A DNA stretch of 64,000 nucleotides from Phyllostachys edulis. Taxonomy: Eukaryota > Streptophyta > Magnoliopsida > Poales > Poaceae. Positions within the stretch are counted from its first letter, which is position 1. Each line of letters begins with the position of its first letter. Location of the stretch: NCBI GenBank assembly GCA_036346405.1, contig CM070568.1, positions 29,051,072-29,115,071 on the forward strand, written 5' to 3'. Shown piece after piece: positions 34,400 through 43,409 of this stretch. A program made the translations under genes and the position numbers. The notes beneath the pieces were generated by a model that saw only the letters and a program-made list of their open reading frames with translations, made no database searches and was not told where the DNA came from.

Positions 34400-35736
34400 T
34401 CTCACGCATGCAAATTCAAAAGGAGAGAAAATCCATTTAAGAATATTTTTTGAGGAATTTTAAATATAGAAAATGAGCCCAAAAAATTATGAATTTTTTT
34501 GTAGAGCCTCCCAGCAAAGTGTACTTACTTGTGTAATTTGTTTAGAATTTTATTAGTTACGATTTTTTTTCTCTAAAATTCATTTAAATATACTGTTTTT
34601 AAGAATTTTCTAATATAGAAAATGTGGTCCAAAAATTATAATTTTTTTCTAAGCTCCTTATACATTATACTTGATTGTGTAATTTGTCAATAATTTTATA
34701 TGTGCTGAAATTGTCTCGACAAATTAAAGGTCTAGGTCTCGAAAATTAGGACGAAAGGTTTCGGAAATTAAGGGTTTAGGTCTTGAAAATTAGGACGAAA
34801 GGTTCCGAAATTGTCTCGATAAATTAAGGGTTTAGGTCTCGAAAATTAAGATGAAGGAGATGTTCGGACCGTCCGAACAGGTTGGTCTGTTCAGACCATC
34901 CGATCAGAATCGGACCGTCCGATTGGAGGAGACGTTCAGACCGTCCGAACAGACCGTTCGATTGGACGGTCCGATTACGATCGGACGGTCCGAACAGACC
35001 CAACTTCAAAAATACATAACTAATTCAAAGTAACGCCAAATCAAGTGAAACCAATTTTGATAATTTTCTTATTAAGTGAACTTTAATTTGGAATAGATTT
35101 CAAACTTATCTCTATCTCAGAAATTATAGTTTTTGAAAATTAATATAAAATCGAATTATTATTTTTACACCAGAAAATGCTTTTAACTTTGGAAATTCAT
35201 AACTAATTCATATGAACTCCAATAGAGGTGAACCAATTTATTTTGGTCTTATAATTTTATTCTCTATTTATCTATGTAATCCTTACCTCCACCACTGTTC
35301 TACAAAATTTTACTAAATAATTAAAATCCGATGAATAGTAATCGAAGTGTATTTGTTAGCCTTTTTGTAAAACCTGATTTTCAAACTACTATAACTTTCT
35401 CTTACTAACTCCAAATGGAATAATTTTTTCACCTAAATTCATCTAAAATCATGACCTAGCTACTGTAGAAAATTCTTGCATTTCCAAGCAATTTGAATTT
35501 TATAGTATTTCTTAGTGTTTCCGAAAAATGAAAAATATTTTTAATGAATAAAATAAATATTAATAAAATTCAAAATTATTTTATTAAATCTATTTATGTT
35601 CCAATGATTGTTATGAAATTTGCTTGAAATTTATGAGTTTTATTTTATTTTTTATTTTTACGGAATTTTTCCTTTCCTTTTCTCCTCTTTTCTCTCTCCT
35701 CTTTGAAGATGCTACATTGCGGGTTGACAGCAGCTC
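34400..35736 (+). mobile_element. Fragment of the long-LTR family (plus orientation), interrupted by gypsy copy 2
   Basis: 34855-35000 is packed with GGACCGTCCGA-type palindromic motifs like those at 56.25-56.83 kb and 59.57-59.73 kb. It is followed by ACATAACTAATTCAAAGTAA and GTGAAACCAATTTTGATAAT, which parallel the segment at about 61200-61290 in the plus-strand LTR. The start is not visible. Gypsy copy 2 inserted at its right side (duplication AGCTC). Confidence 0.55.
35732..35736. repeat. Target-site duplication of gypsy copy 2, left (AGCTC)
   Basis: AGCTC directly before the left LTR, identical to 43000-43004. Confidence 0.85.
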
Positions 35737-36402
35737 TATCGTAGCTAAAGGACTAAATAGTAGAGAATGGGGACCCCTCGGTACCCAAAGGGTCCTCGAA
35801 GAGGGGACTGGTTGTTAGGAAGCAGATGAACTTGTATTTCAAATCAAATCCAGCAATACAACTCTCCACCCCCCCACATGGGGGGTGGCTATTTATAGCC
35901 TTTCTATGAGGTACATGAGATTACAAGCTTACCCCCTATAGGGCCCTATGCTGGTAGGGGCTGCAGGGACCTTTCCTAACTCTAGGACTAGCTTTCGGCT
36001 CATGGTGGATCGTCCTGGGCTTGGTCCATCCTGCTGGTACACCTTGTCTAGCGGTACAGTGACTCCTTCGGACCCCTCGGCCCCCCGGACCCCTCAAGGC
36101 CCTTCGGACCCTTCGGGCCCTCGAGATCCTTTGGACAGCTCGGGGTCATACGGACCCTTCGGAGACCCTCCAGGACCCCTTGGACCACCGGGGCCCTCCA
36201 GACCCCAAGGCCTTCGGAACCCTTCAGGCCTGGGGACCCTCTGAGGCCTTCTGGACCCTCCGAAGCCTGGGACCCTCCGGGCCCCTCCAGACTTCTGGAC
36301 CCTTCGCGCCAATCCAGCACCCGAGCCATCCGCCGATGTCCGGCGGGGTGTGCGCTTCGCTGTTCGCCTGGCCGTGGGGGCTGTTGTGCCGCCCCTACGA
36401 CA
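35737..36402 (-). repeat. 3' LTR of gypsy copy 2 (666 bp)
   Basis: On the minus strand it starts TGTCGTAGGGGCGGC at 36402 and ends GCTACGATA at 35737; the terminal CA has mutated to TA. A TATAAATAGCC box lies near 35.9 kb on the minus strand. The GC-rich U3-like part consists of degenerate GGACCCTTCGG(G/A)CCC repeats. Confidence 0.9.
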
Positions 36403-36412
36403 AGCCCCTCGT
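36403..36412 (-). promoter_or_regulatory. Probable polypurine tract of gypsy copy 2
   Basis: Minus-strand ACGAGGGGCT directly before the TG of the 3' LTR. It is short but correctly placed. Copy 1 has GCGAGGGACT at the same place. Confidence 0.5.
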
Positions 36413-36761
36413 GGTCGAGGTCATGCTTCGTCATGGCTGAAACCACGTCACCTCCCGGAGGGTACAGGTACACCGTCCCCTTCGGCCTGGCGAAGCGTTA
36501 CTTGTGCACCGCACCCTACTCATCGTTGACTGTCAGGCGGATGGCCATTGGGCAATGTGCGCTACCGTTGGGTTATGTGCGTCATAAATGTGTGCTGCAC
36601 GGCTACTTCATGCACCGCACCGAGGGCATGGTCGGCGCGTGTTTTAATGTGGCGCCTCGGTTTCCGCGCATCATAATGGTTGTTTGTTGCCATGTGTCAT
36701 CTTTTGTTTGGTCTTGGGCTCCTCGGTTTCTGTGCTTCGCGGTACTGTTCATGGCCCTGTC

Positions 36762-36769
36762 TATAAATA
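36762..36769 (+). promoter_or_regulatory. TATA box for the antisense ORF of gypsy copy 2
   Basis: TATAAATA, 107 bp before the ATG at 36869. It corresponds to the GTATATAAA box in copy 1 and lies inside the element, outside the LTR. Confidence 0.65.
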
Positions 36770-36868
36770 GGTGGGCTTGAACCCTACTTCCTATGTACTC
36801 GCGTGTGCTTGCCCTTTGTTTCTACCTCCCCCCGCATTGCTCCTAGCGCCTTGCCTTGAGCTTTCGGG

Positions 36869-37650
36869 ATGACGAAGTGGATCAAGGACGGAGGTGGTGA
36901 CATGGCCTACACCGACGAGCTAGGCCACTCCACCGTGACGGCCCACGTCTTGCGGGCCCTAAAAAATGAGGGGAAGGTTGCAAATTTGGACGACGTTCGG
37001 GCCCCCGGGATGGAGGTTGGTCCGACACCCTGGGAGGATGAGATGATCATGTTTGTGGCCTTTCTGGACGCGGGTCTTCGTCTACCGTGCGTTGGCATGC
37101 TGAGCCATGTCCTTCAGCTGTACGGAGTGGACCTGGCCCTGTTGACGCCCAACTCGATCATCAAGCTTGGCGTTTTCGAGTGGGTGCTTCGCTCCGCGGG
37201 GGTAATTAGCAGAGAGGCGTGGCTGTTCGTGTATCTCCATGATGGGCAGTGCTAGCCAAAGAAGAAGAAGGACACCGGGGATACGCTAAATTTCGGGAGC
37301 ATCAACTTCCAGCCAAAGGCACGCCTTCTTCATTACCTGCCCGCGCTGGCCGCCCGGAACAGGTGGGATACCGACTGGACCCGCCGTTGGTCTTACCACA
37401 AGTGTGGCCCTGAGGGGGGGGCTTCACTCCACCGGGGGGCCTATTCAACTTATCGCGAGCCCAGCCATCGAGCTGTCCTCTCGGGAGGAAGCGCTGCTAC
37501 GAGCGTTGCTCAACGCGACGCGGAGGATGTCTACCCGGGACTTCGTTGAGGAGTTCTGTGCGCTTCGATTGTGGCCACTGGCGCAGGGCTGGAGCGTGGG
37601 GCTCGGTGAGCAGAAGAATGGGTTGCCCCTCCTGGAATTTGGCGAATGCA
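36869..37650 (+). pseudogene. Antisense ORF of gypsy copy 2 (PF04195-like, truncated)
   Basis: The ATG at 36869 opens a 128-aa frame with DGGGDMAYTDELGHS, LPCVGMLSHVLQLYGVDL and LTPNSIIKLGVFEWVLR, the conserved core of the plant 'putative gypsy type transposon' domain. It ends at a TAG (37253). Related sequence continues after it (NFGSINFQPKARLLHYLPAL near 37290) and, in another frame, SSREEALLRALLNATRRMS from 37464. Similarity to copy 1 ends near 37650, where the integrase remnant of the opposite strand begins. Its role is unknown, but conservation between copies suggests it was once under selection. Confidence 0.75.
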
Positions 37651-37689
37651 TAGGTGCTTTTCCAGGAGCCTCTCTCTCTGGGTGCCCAA

Positions 37690-38523
37690 CAGACGCGAAG
37701 CATATTGTTATGCCTAGGTCGCTGCAAAACGCTCGGAAGGGCTGGGAGTCGAATTGTGTTCCGTTGTCGGTGACGATGTCCGTGTACGCCGCATCGCAAA
37801 TAGCGTTCTTCGGTGAACATTTGGGTAGCCAGCGATGATCTTGGCGACTGGCTCCGCTTCAACCCATCTGGAGAAGTACTTGATGGCGACGAACGCGAAC
37901 CGGAGGTTACTCTTGGCCGCAGGGTACGACCCGATAATGTCCAGTCCCCACCGTGCGAAGGGCCAGACCGGTGGCAAGGGTTGCGAGGCAAAGACGGGTG
38001 CCGCCGGGTTGTGATCGCCCATGGTACCCCAGCAATCTTGGACAAGGTCTTGAGCGTCTCGGAGTGCCGTTGGCCAGTAAAATCCTTGGCGGAACGTCTT
38101 CCCTACGAGGCCCCAGGGCGCCTAATGCGCACCGTATAGGCCCTCGTGGATGTCTTTAAGGAGGGACTGACCCTCCTTTTGTGATACACAGCGAAGGGAG
38201 GGGGCACAGACACCCCCCTTGTACAGCTCTCTGGAGACCATGTAGTAGTTCCTTGCTTTGTAGCGAAGGCGCTTTGCTTCTGCCGGGTCTTCTGGTTCTT
38301 CGCCGGTGAGGTACTTGATAATGATGTCTCGCCAATCCGCCACCGGCACCGGGTCCGGTGTTGCCAGAGGGAGCACCGGGCGTGCCACCCCTTTTGCCTC
38401 GAGCGGAGCCCCTTGTGCTTTGGGCACAACCCCTTGTGCTTCGGGCGGAGCAGATGGTTTCGTGAGTACTTCGTAGAACACTTCCGCGGGTGGTCCTTCG
38501 CCCGCGCTCACCATCTTTGCCAA
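37690..38523 (-). pseudogene. Gypsy copy 2 integrase (N-terminal half only)
   Basis: Minus strand: ARNYYMVSRELYKGGVCAPS and SQKEGQSLLKDIHEGLYGAH at 38122-38300 belong to the zinc-binding region. 37714-38022 carries WPFARWGLDIIGSYPAAKSN with the first catalytic Asp, and FSRWVEAEPVAKI. The sequence ends soon after; the second Asp, the Glu and the C-terminal domain present in copy 1 are deleted. Confidence 0.82.
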
Positions 38524-39098
38524 CTTATCTGCTGGTTCATTGTTATATCGGGGATTGCCTGGACGGTAATGCCAAGGAAATGGTTCGACACTTTACGCGC
38601 CTCGGCTAGGTAATGGGTCATCTCTGGGCATGTCGTCATGAATGTCTTGTCGAAGTGGCTTGCCACGAGGCGAGAATCGCTTTTGATGACGATGCGCTTT
38701 GCTCCCAGGGCCTTCGCCTTGCGGAGGCCAAGTAGTAGTGCTTCGTACTCCGAGGCGTTGTTTGTTGTCAGAAAGTCGAGATGGGCTGCATGTGATGCGG
38801 TCCGTCTATCTGGGGAAACCAAAATGGCCACGGCGCCGGCCCCGGCGGCGCACCACGATCCGTCTGTATACATTATCCATGGTGGCTCGGTTGCGGCGGA
38901 GGTGCTCTCTTCTGCATGCGGTGTCCACTCAGCAACGAAGTCCGCAAGTGACTGCGACTTGATTGCCACTCTTGCGATGAAGGTGACGTCGAAGGGCGCC
39001 AGCTCGGCCGCCCACTTGCCTACACTGCCCGAGGCATCTTTGTTACGTATCATCAATGCTACCGGGTAGGATGTTTGGGCCGTGATGGGGTGCGCCAA
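38524..39098 (-). pseudogene. Gypsy copy 2 RNase H (RVT_3 type), open frame
   Basis: A continuous minus-strand frame contains WIMYTDGSWCAAGAGAVAIL (first catalytic Asp), NNASEYEALLLGLRKAKALG (Glu), KSDSRLVASHFDKTF (Asp) and NHFLGITVQAIP. The catalytic acidic residues I can align are kept, unlike in copy 1. It is part of the pol polyprotein, whose downstream integrase is truncated. Confidence 0.85.
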
Positions 39099-39099
39099 G

Positions 39100-40330
39100 A
39101 AATAGTGTCGGGCTTCCGCGAAGCCATGAGCAAGGCATACGCCAGCTTCTCGAGCTCTGTGTACTGGGTTATGGCCCCCTGCAGGGCCTCCGATACATAG
39201 TATATTGGGCGCTGACCATTGCGCTCTTGAACAAGCACCGCGCTCACCGATGATGGAGTAGCGGCAATGTACAGCAGAAGGTCCACGCCCTGCTCCAGGC
39301 TAGTCAAGCTTGGCAGCTCCGTAAGGTATTGTTTGAGGCCCTCGAATGCTTTCTGGCATTCTGCTGTCCAACGGAACAACTCCGTTCCGCGGAGTGTTTT
39401 GAAGAACGGCAGGGCCTTCTCGGCCGAGCGGGACAGGAACCGGCTAAGGGCGGTGATGCGGCCCATCAATTTTTGCACTTTGCGGGCATTGTGAGGGGGC
39501 TTCATCTCTTGGATGGCCTTGATTTTCTCGGGGTTGGCCTCAATGCCCCTTTCCGACACGAGGAAACCCAGGAGCTTTCCCGCCTTCACGCCAAACGCAC
39601 ACTTTTTAGGATTGAGCTTTATTCCCTCCGCGCGGAGGTTGGTGAAGGTTTCTTGGAGGTCCTTCGCGTGTGTTCCCGCGAGCTTGCTCTTGATCACTAT
39701 CTCGTCAACATACGCCTCTACATTGCAGCCCAGCTGGTTGGCTAAAACCTTCGCAATGAGGAGGGCAAACGTTGCCCCGTGTTCTTGAGACTGAAGGGCA
39801 TGCGCTTGTAGCAGTATATTCCTATGGGGGTGATGAATGCGGTTTTTGGTTCGTCCTCTTCGGCCATGTGCACTTGGTGGTACCCGAAGTAGGCATCGAG
39901 GAAGCTCATGTGCTCGCAACCCGAGGTGGCGTCCACCAGCTGGTCGATGCGGGGTAGGGGAAAATCGTCCTTAGAGCATGCTTTGTTAAGGTCGGTGAAG
40001 TCGACGCACATGCGCCATTTACCTATCTCCTTCTTGACAATGACGGGGTTGGACAGCCACTCCGATTACTTGATCTCGTGGATGACCCCCCCCCCCTTTT
40101 AGCAGCTTCACAATCTCTTTCTTGGCCACTTGTAGGCGGTCGGCAGACATGCGCCACAACTTTTGTTTCTTGGGCGTCGCGTCGCTTCGGAGGGCTAGCC
40201 GGTGCTCGATTGTTCCCCGTGCTACGCCGGGGAGGTCTTCCGGCCCCCAAGCGAATGCGTCTGCATTGTTGCGGAGCACCTCAAGGATTGTGTCGCATGC
40301 CTTCGGCTGGAGGTTCGACCCGAGGGCCAC
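39100..40330 (-). pseudogene. Gypsy copy 2 reverse transcriptase and linked RNase H-like domain (YVDE catalytic box)
   Basis: 40019-40330 holds ADAFAWGPEDLPGVARGTIE, the entry of gypsy RT. 39742-40011 holds MCVDFTDLNKACSKDDFPLP and MSFLDAYFGYHQV. After a frame break, 39059-39919 continues with VEAYVDEIVIKSKLAG, KCAFGVKAGKLLGFLVSERG and AEKALPFFKTL. The catalytic box, normally YVDD, reads YVDE (codon GAG). The linked domain has LLLYIAATPSSVSAVLVQE. The frame break and changed box imply loss of polymerase function. Confidence 0.85.
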
Positions 40331-40378
40331 TGTCTTTTCTGGTGAGCTGTCCCTTAGGGGGATTCTTCGGAGCTAGCC

Positions 40379-40822
40379 CTATGGTTTGTGCTTCGGTGCC
40401 CACCTTGCCGACGGTGGTGCTGCTTGATCCTTGTTTGGCCCAACGGCGTGGACGTGTCGAGTCGGGGATAGAGCCTCGAACTCTATGTGTCTTGCGAGGT
40501 CTTGATCTCCTCGAACTGTGACGATGCCCTCCGGGGCGGGGAGCTTCATGCACAAAAAATTGTGGTGAGCTATCGCGCCGAAGGTGTTGAGCGTAGCACG
40601 GCCAAGGATTGCATTGTACTGGTAGGCCATTTGGACCACATCAAACGTGATGACCTCGGTTCGGGATGCGAAGTCGTCGCTGAATGTGACAACTAGGTTG
40701 ATTTGGCCCAAGGCTGTCACGGGCCTTCCTCCAAAGCCTAGTAGGGGTATGCCCGGAGGGGTTAGGCAATCCCGAGAGATCATCATCTTGTCGAAGGCAT
40801 CCACGAATAGGAGGTCCGCCAA
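40379..40822 (-). pseudogene. Gypsy copy 2 protease region
   Basis: The 147-aa minus-strand frame reads LLFVDAFDKMMI, GFGGRPVTALGQINL, NAILGRATLNTFGAI and FLCMKLPAPEGIVTVRGDQ, characteristic of the plant gypsy retropepsin region. The catalytic Asp segment, normally just before LLF..F, lies in another frame upstream (VRRVLVDR near 40826-40850). Confidence 0.78.
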
Positions 40823-41021
40823 GCTTCATCTGTCGACGAGGACACGCCTCACCTCGAAATGCGTAATGTTGGCGGAAATGACAAGGGGATCCTGGTGCAG
40901 AAAATACACCCCGCAGGCATCCTCGGGCCCGAAGGATATAGGCATCTCGGCGTAGCGAGGCGGGCTGGACACAGGCCGGGTACGTTGCCACATGGTGGAT
41001 TTGTCGGACATATGCGTGCCG

Positions 41022-42017
41022 CTATCTTTTCGAAGGCATACCGAGCAAGGATCCTCCAGTGATCATGCTGATGACCCTTTGATGGTGCACGGCCCAGCCT
41101 CCTTCTATGCGGGGTCTTGGCGGTGGTGCGTGGAGCCGATTGTCAGTTCCCCTCTTGTTATCGGGCTCAGTCGGTTGCTCGTGGCGCATGTAGTCCTGCA
41201 TAGCGGAGATGGTGCGACATTCGTTGGTGGTATGGGTTTCTTCGCCGTGGAGGTCACAAAACGACACGGGTCCTCTAGCGAAGTTATCAGGTTGTCGGTT
41301 TGCGTTTCGTCCGCGTCCCCGCCCGCGGCCTCGGCCCCAGCGACCTCCTCATCTTCCTCCTTCGGGCTGTGGCGCACCGTCGACATGGTAAACTCCCTGG
41401 CCCTTCTGCCGATAGTCGTTGCTTCGCGGCTTGCCGGGTGCCCCGACCAGGGCAGTGTTTAGCGCTTCTTTCGGAGGTGGCACACTTGGGGTGGAAGTGG
41501 TGGGTGCGCCTCTTCGAACGCTGTCTTCCTCCGCCCGGCGTACTCCTCTATTTTGTCGAAGAGCTTTGTCACCGTGCGGACGGGCTTGCGGGCTAGTCTC
41601 TCTAACAGGGGCCCCTTCCGAAGCCCGCACGTAGCTGCGTTTATGATGGTGGTTTTGTTGACGCCTTTTACTTGGTACTTGACCTCCGCAAACTTCTTGA
41701 AGAAGCTGCGGAGGGATTTGTTTGGCACCTGCTTCACGGCGAACAGGTGCCCTGCATCCTTTGGCTCCGTGTAGTTTCCCTGGAAGTTGTTGCAAAGGAG
41801 GTCCCGGAGCTGCTCCCACGCGTACACGGAACAAGGGGGAATGGTGAAGAACCACCAGGGTGATGCTCTTCGCCTTCGTAGTGTCGTCTCCTCCGGCCGC
41901 CTCGACGGCTGTCGCATACACTCGGAGGAATTCGGAGGGGGTCCGTGCACCCTTCGAAGGGCGTGAGCTCCGGTATCTTGAAGCCTGGTGGCCAGCAGGC
42001 CGTCTCCAATTCGACAA
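41022..42017 (-). pseudogene. Gypsy copy 2 gag (capsid, partly frameshifted)
   Basis: 41459-41950 on the minus strand encodes AWEQLRDLLCNNFQGNYTE, DAGHLFAVKQVPNKSLRSFF, KKFAEVKYQVKGV and FDKIEEYAGRR, matching the Retrotrans_gag capsid domain (PF03732 type). Overlapping frames at 41734-42017 (MLEACWPP-like) hold the N-terminal part, so at least one frameshift exists. 41022-41267 carries CDLHGEETHTTNEC, which may be the zinc-finger-like segment. Confidence 0.78.
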
Positions 42018-42401
42018 TTAGCGGGGAGTTTGGGTCACCTTGGAGTACTAGGGAGTGGGTTGTAGGGGTGGGTTGGGCGGGTTCCGCCCATTCTACGGCA
42101 GTTGTCGGAGTGGAGCCGCAAGGGTTGTCTCCAGTGGCTGCCGGAGATCTGCCAACTCTCGATGGAGGACCGCCAGATCCTACTGGAGTGTTTCGTACGA
42201 TCCTTGGCTTGCACCCCCGTGCTCCGAGTTATTCGCTTCCTCCTCCAAGGCACAGGCGGGCACGCCACGATCGGCTCGCTTCTCTTGGCCTCGGTGTGGT
42301 CGGGCGCAGCCACCATCGCGGCGCCTGCCGCCCATGGGCCCGCCCTCGTTCGGGGGGCCATGTTGGAGTGTTGGGTTAATGCTTCGCAGCTTTCCTGTCG
42401 G

Positions 42402-42420
42402 TCCCCACGGACGGCGCCAA
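42402..42420 (-). promoter_or_regulatory. Primer-binding site of gypsy copy 2
   Basis: Minus strand TTGGCGCCGTCCGTGGGGA starts one base after the 5' LTR. The TGG and GCGCC pattern complements a tRNA 3' end (CCA). The tRNA identity is not certain; Asp-tRNA-like sites look similar. Confidence 0.65.
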
Positions 42421-42421
42421 C

Positions 42422-42999
42422 TGTCGTAGCTAAAGGACTAAACAGTAGAGAAAGGGGACCCCCCCAGTACCCAAAGGGTCCTCGAAGAGGGGATTGGTTG
42501 TCAGGAAGCAGATGAACTTATATTTCAAATCAAATCCAGCAATACAACTCTCTCCCCCCCATGGGGGGTGGCTATTTATAGCCTTTCTATGAGGTACATG
42601 ATAGGGGCTGCAGGAACCTTTCCTAACCCTAAGACTATCTTTCGGCTCATGGTGGACTGTCTTGGGCTTAGTCCATCTTGCTGATACAACTGGTCCAGCG
42701 GTACAGTGACTCCTTCGGACCCCTCGGCCCCCCGGACCCCTGAGACCCTTCGGGCCCTTGGGATCCTCTGGACAGCTCGGGGTCATGCGGACCCTTCAGA
42801 GACCCTCCGGGACCCCTCAGACCACCGGGGCCCTCTGGACCCCGGGGCCTTCGGAACCCTTCAGGAACCCTTCGGGAACCTTCGGGCCCCCTTGGGACCC
42901 TTTCGCGCAATCCAAAGACCCGCCATCCGTCGATGTCCGTGGGGTGTCTTGCTTCATCGTTTCGCTGATCGTGGGGGCCGTTGTGCTGCCCCTACGACA
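42422..42999 (-). repeat. 5' LTR of gypsy copy 2 (578 bp)
   Basis: Minus strand starts TGTCGTAGGGGCAGC at 42999 and ends GCTACGACA at 42422. Compared with the 3' LTR it lacks about 50 bp around 42603 (the segment around ATTACAAGCTTACCCCC) and has many substitutions, so the insertion is not recent. Confidence 0.9.
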
Positions 43000-43004
43000 A
43001 GCTC
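43000..43004. repeat. Target-site duplication of gypsy copy 2, right (AGCTC)
   Basis: AGCTC directly after the right LTR, identical to 35732-35736. Confidence 0.85.
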
Positions 43005-43315
43005 CTTGCTGCGTTCGGGTGGCGCAGCACATCCGCTGCTGCGGCCACGGAGCATAGTACGATGGAGGAGGGGCTACTTTTGGAATTTCAGAGTTAGGGA
43101 CGTCACATTTGAAATTTTCGATACGCAGAAAATCAATAGTGTCCAAAGTTCAACCGTGACCAAAAGTCTACTACCAGCTAAAGATCAACTTGCACACTTG
43201 GCATATTTTTCCAACCTTGAATATCATATCTAAATAGTGGTATCCATCATAGTTAGTCTGTCCATTTCAATGCATTGAATGAACACTACTACTAGTCAAC
43301 TAGTACACACGTCCC
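43005..43315 (+). promoter_or_regulatory. Upstream region of the MFS gene
   Basis: About 310 bp between the gypsy insertion and the TATA box. It contains AGTCAACT near 43295 (a W-box core TTGACT on the minus strand) and a GACGTCA element near 43100. These are only candidate sites; short motifs occur often by chance. Confidence 0.35.
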
Positions 43316-43323
43316 TATAAGTA
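43316..43323 (+). promoter_or_regulatory. TATA box of the MFS gene
   Basis: TATAAGTA, 94 bp before the chosen ATG at 43410. Transcription would start near 43345-43350, giving a leader of about 60 nt. Confidence 0.6.
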
Positions 43324-43409
43324 GCTAAGCTCAACACTTGGTGTTTGTATCCATGATCCATCTCCATTGTTGCACAAAGAGAAGAGGAATTAAAGGGGAC
43401 ATCGAGGAG

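Larger units (their letters stand above)
35737..42999 (-). mobile_element. Ty3/gypsy LTR retrotransposon, copy 2, 7,263 bp, both LTRs present
   Basis: LTRs at 35737-36402 and 42422-42999, flanked by the 5-bp duplication AGCTC (35732-35736 and 43000-43004). On the minus strand the order is 5' LTR, primer-binding site, gag, protease, RT, RNase H and truncated integrase, the Ty3 order. From the other end a plus-strand antisense ORF with its own TATA box reads inward. A deletion near 37.65-37.7 kb removed the integrase C-terminus, the tandem-repeat region and the antisense ORF 3' part seen in copy 1. The polyprotein has frame breaks, so it is defective. Confidence 0.92.

Noticed and set aside
37404..38045. 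Overlapping frames on both strands around the antisense ORF/integrase junction
   Set aside because: Only the frames matching copy 1 (antisense ORF) or gypsy integrase are meaningful; the others are shadows.
43338..43409. Extended N-terminus of the transporter (from 43338 or the ATG at 43353)
   Set aside because: 43338 is TTG, not ATG. The ATG at 43353 lies within about 40 bp of the TATA box, in poor context. The ATG at 43410 has good context and starts the conserved part.
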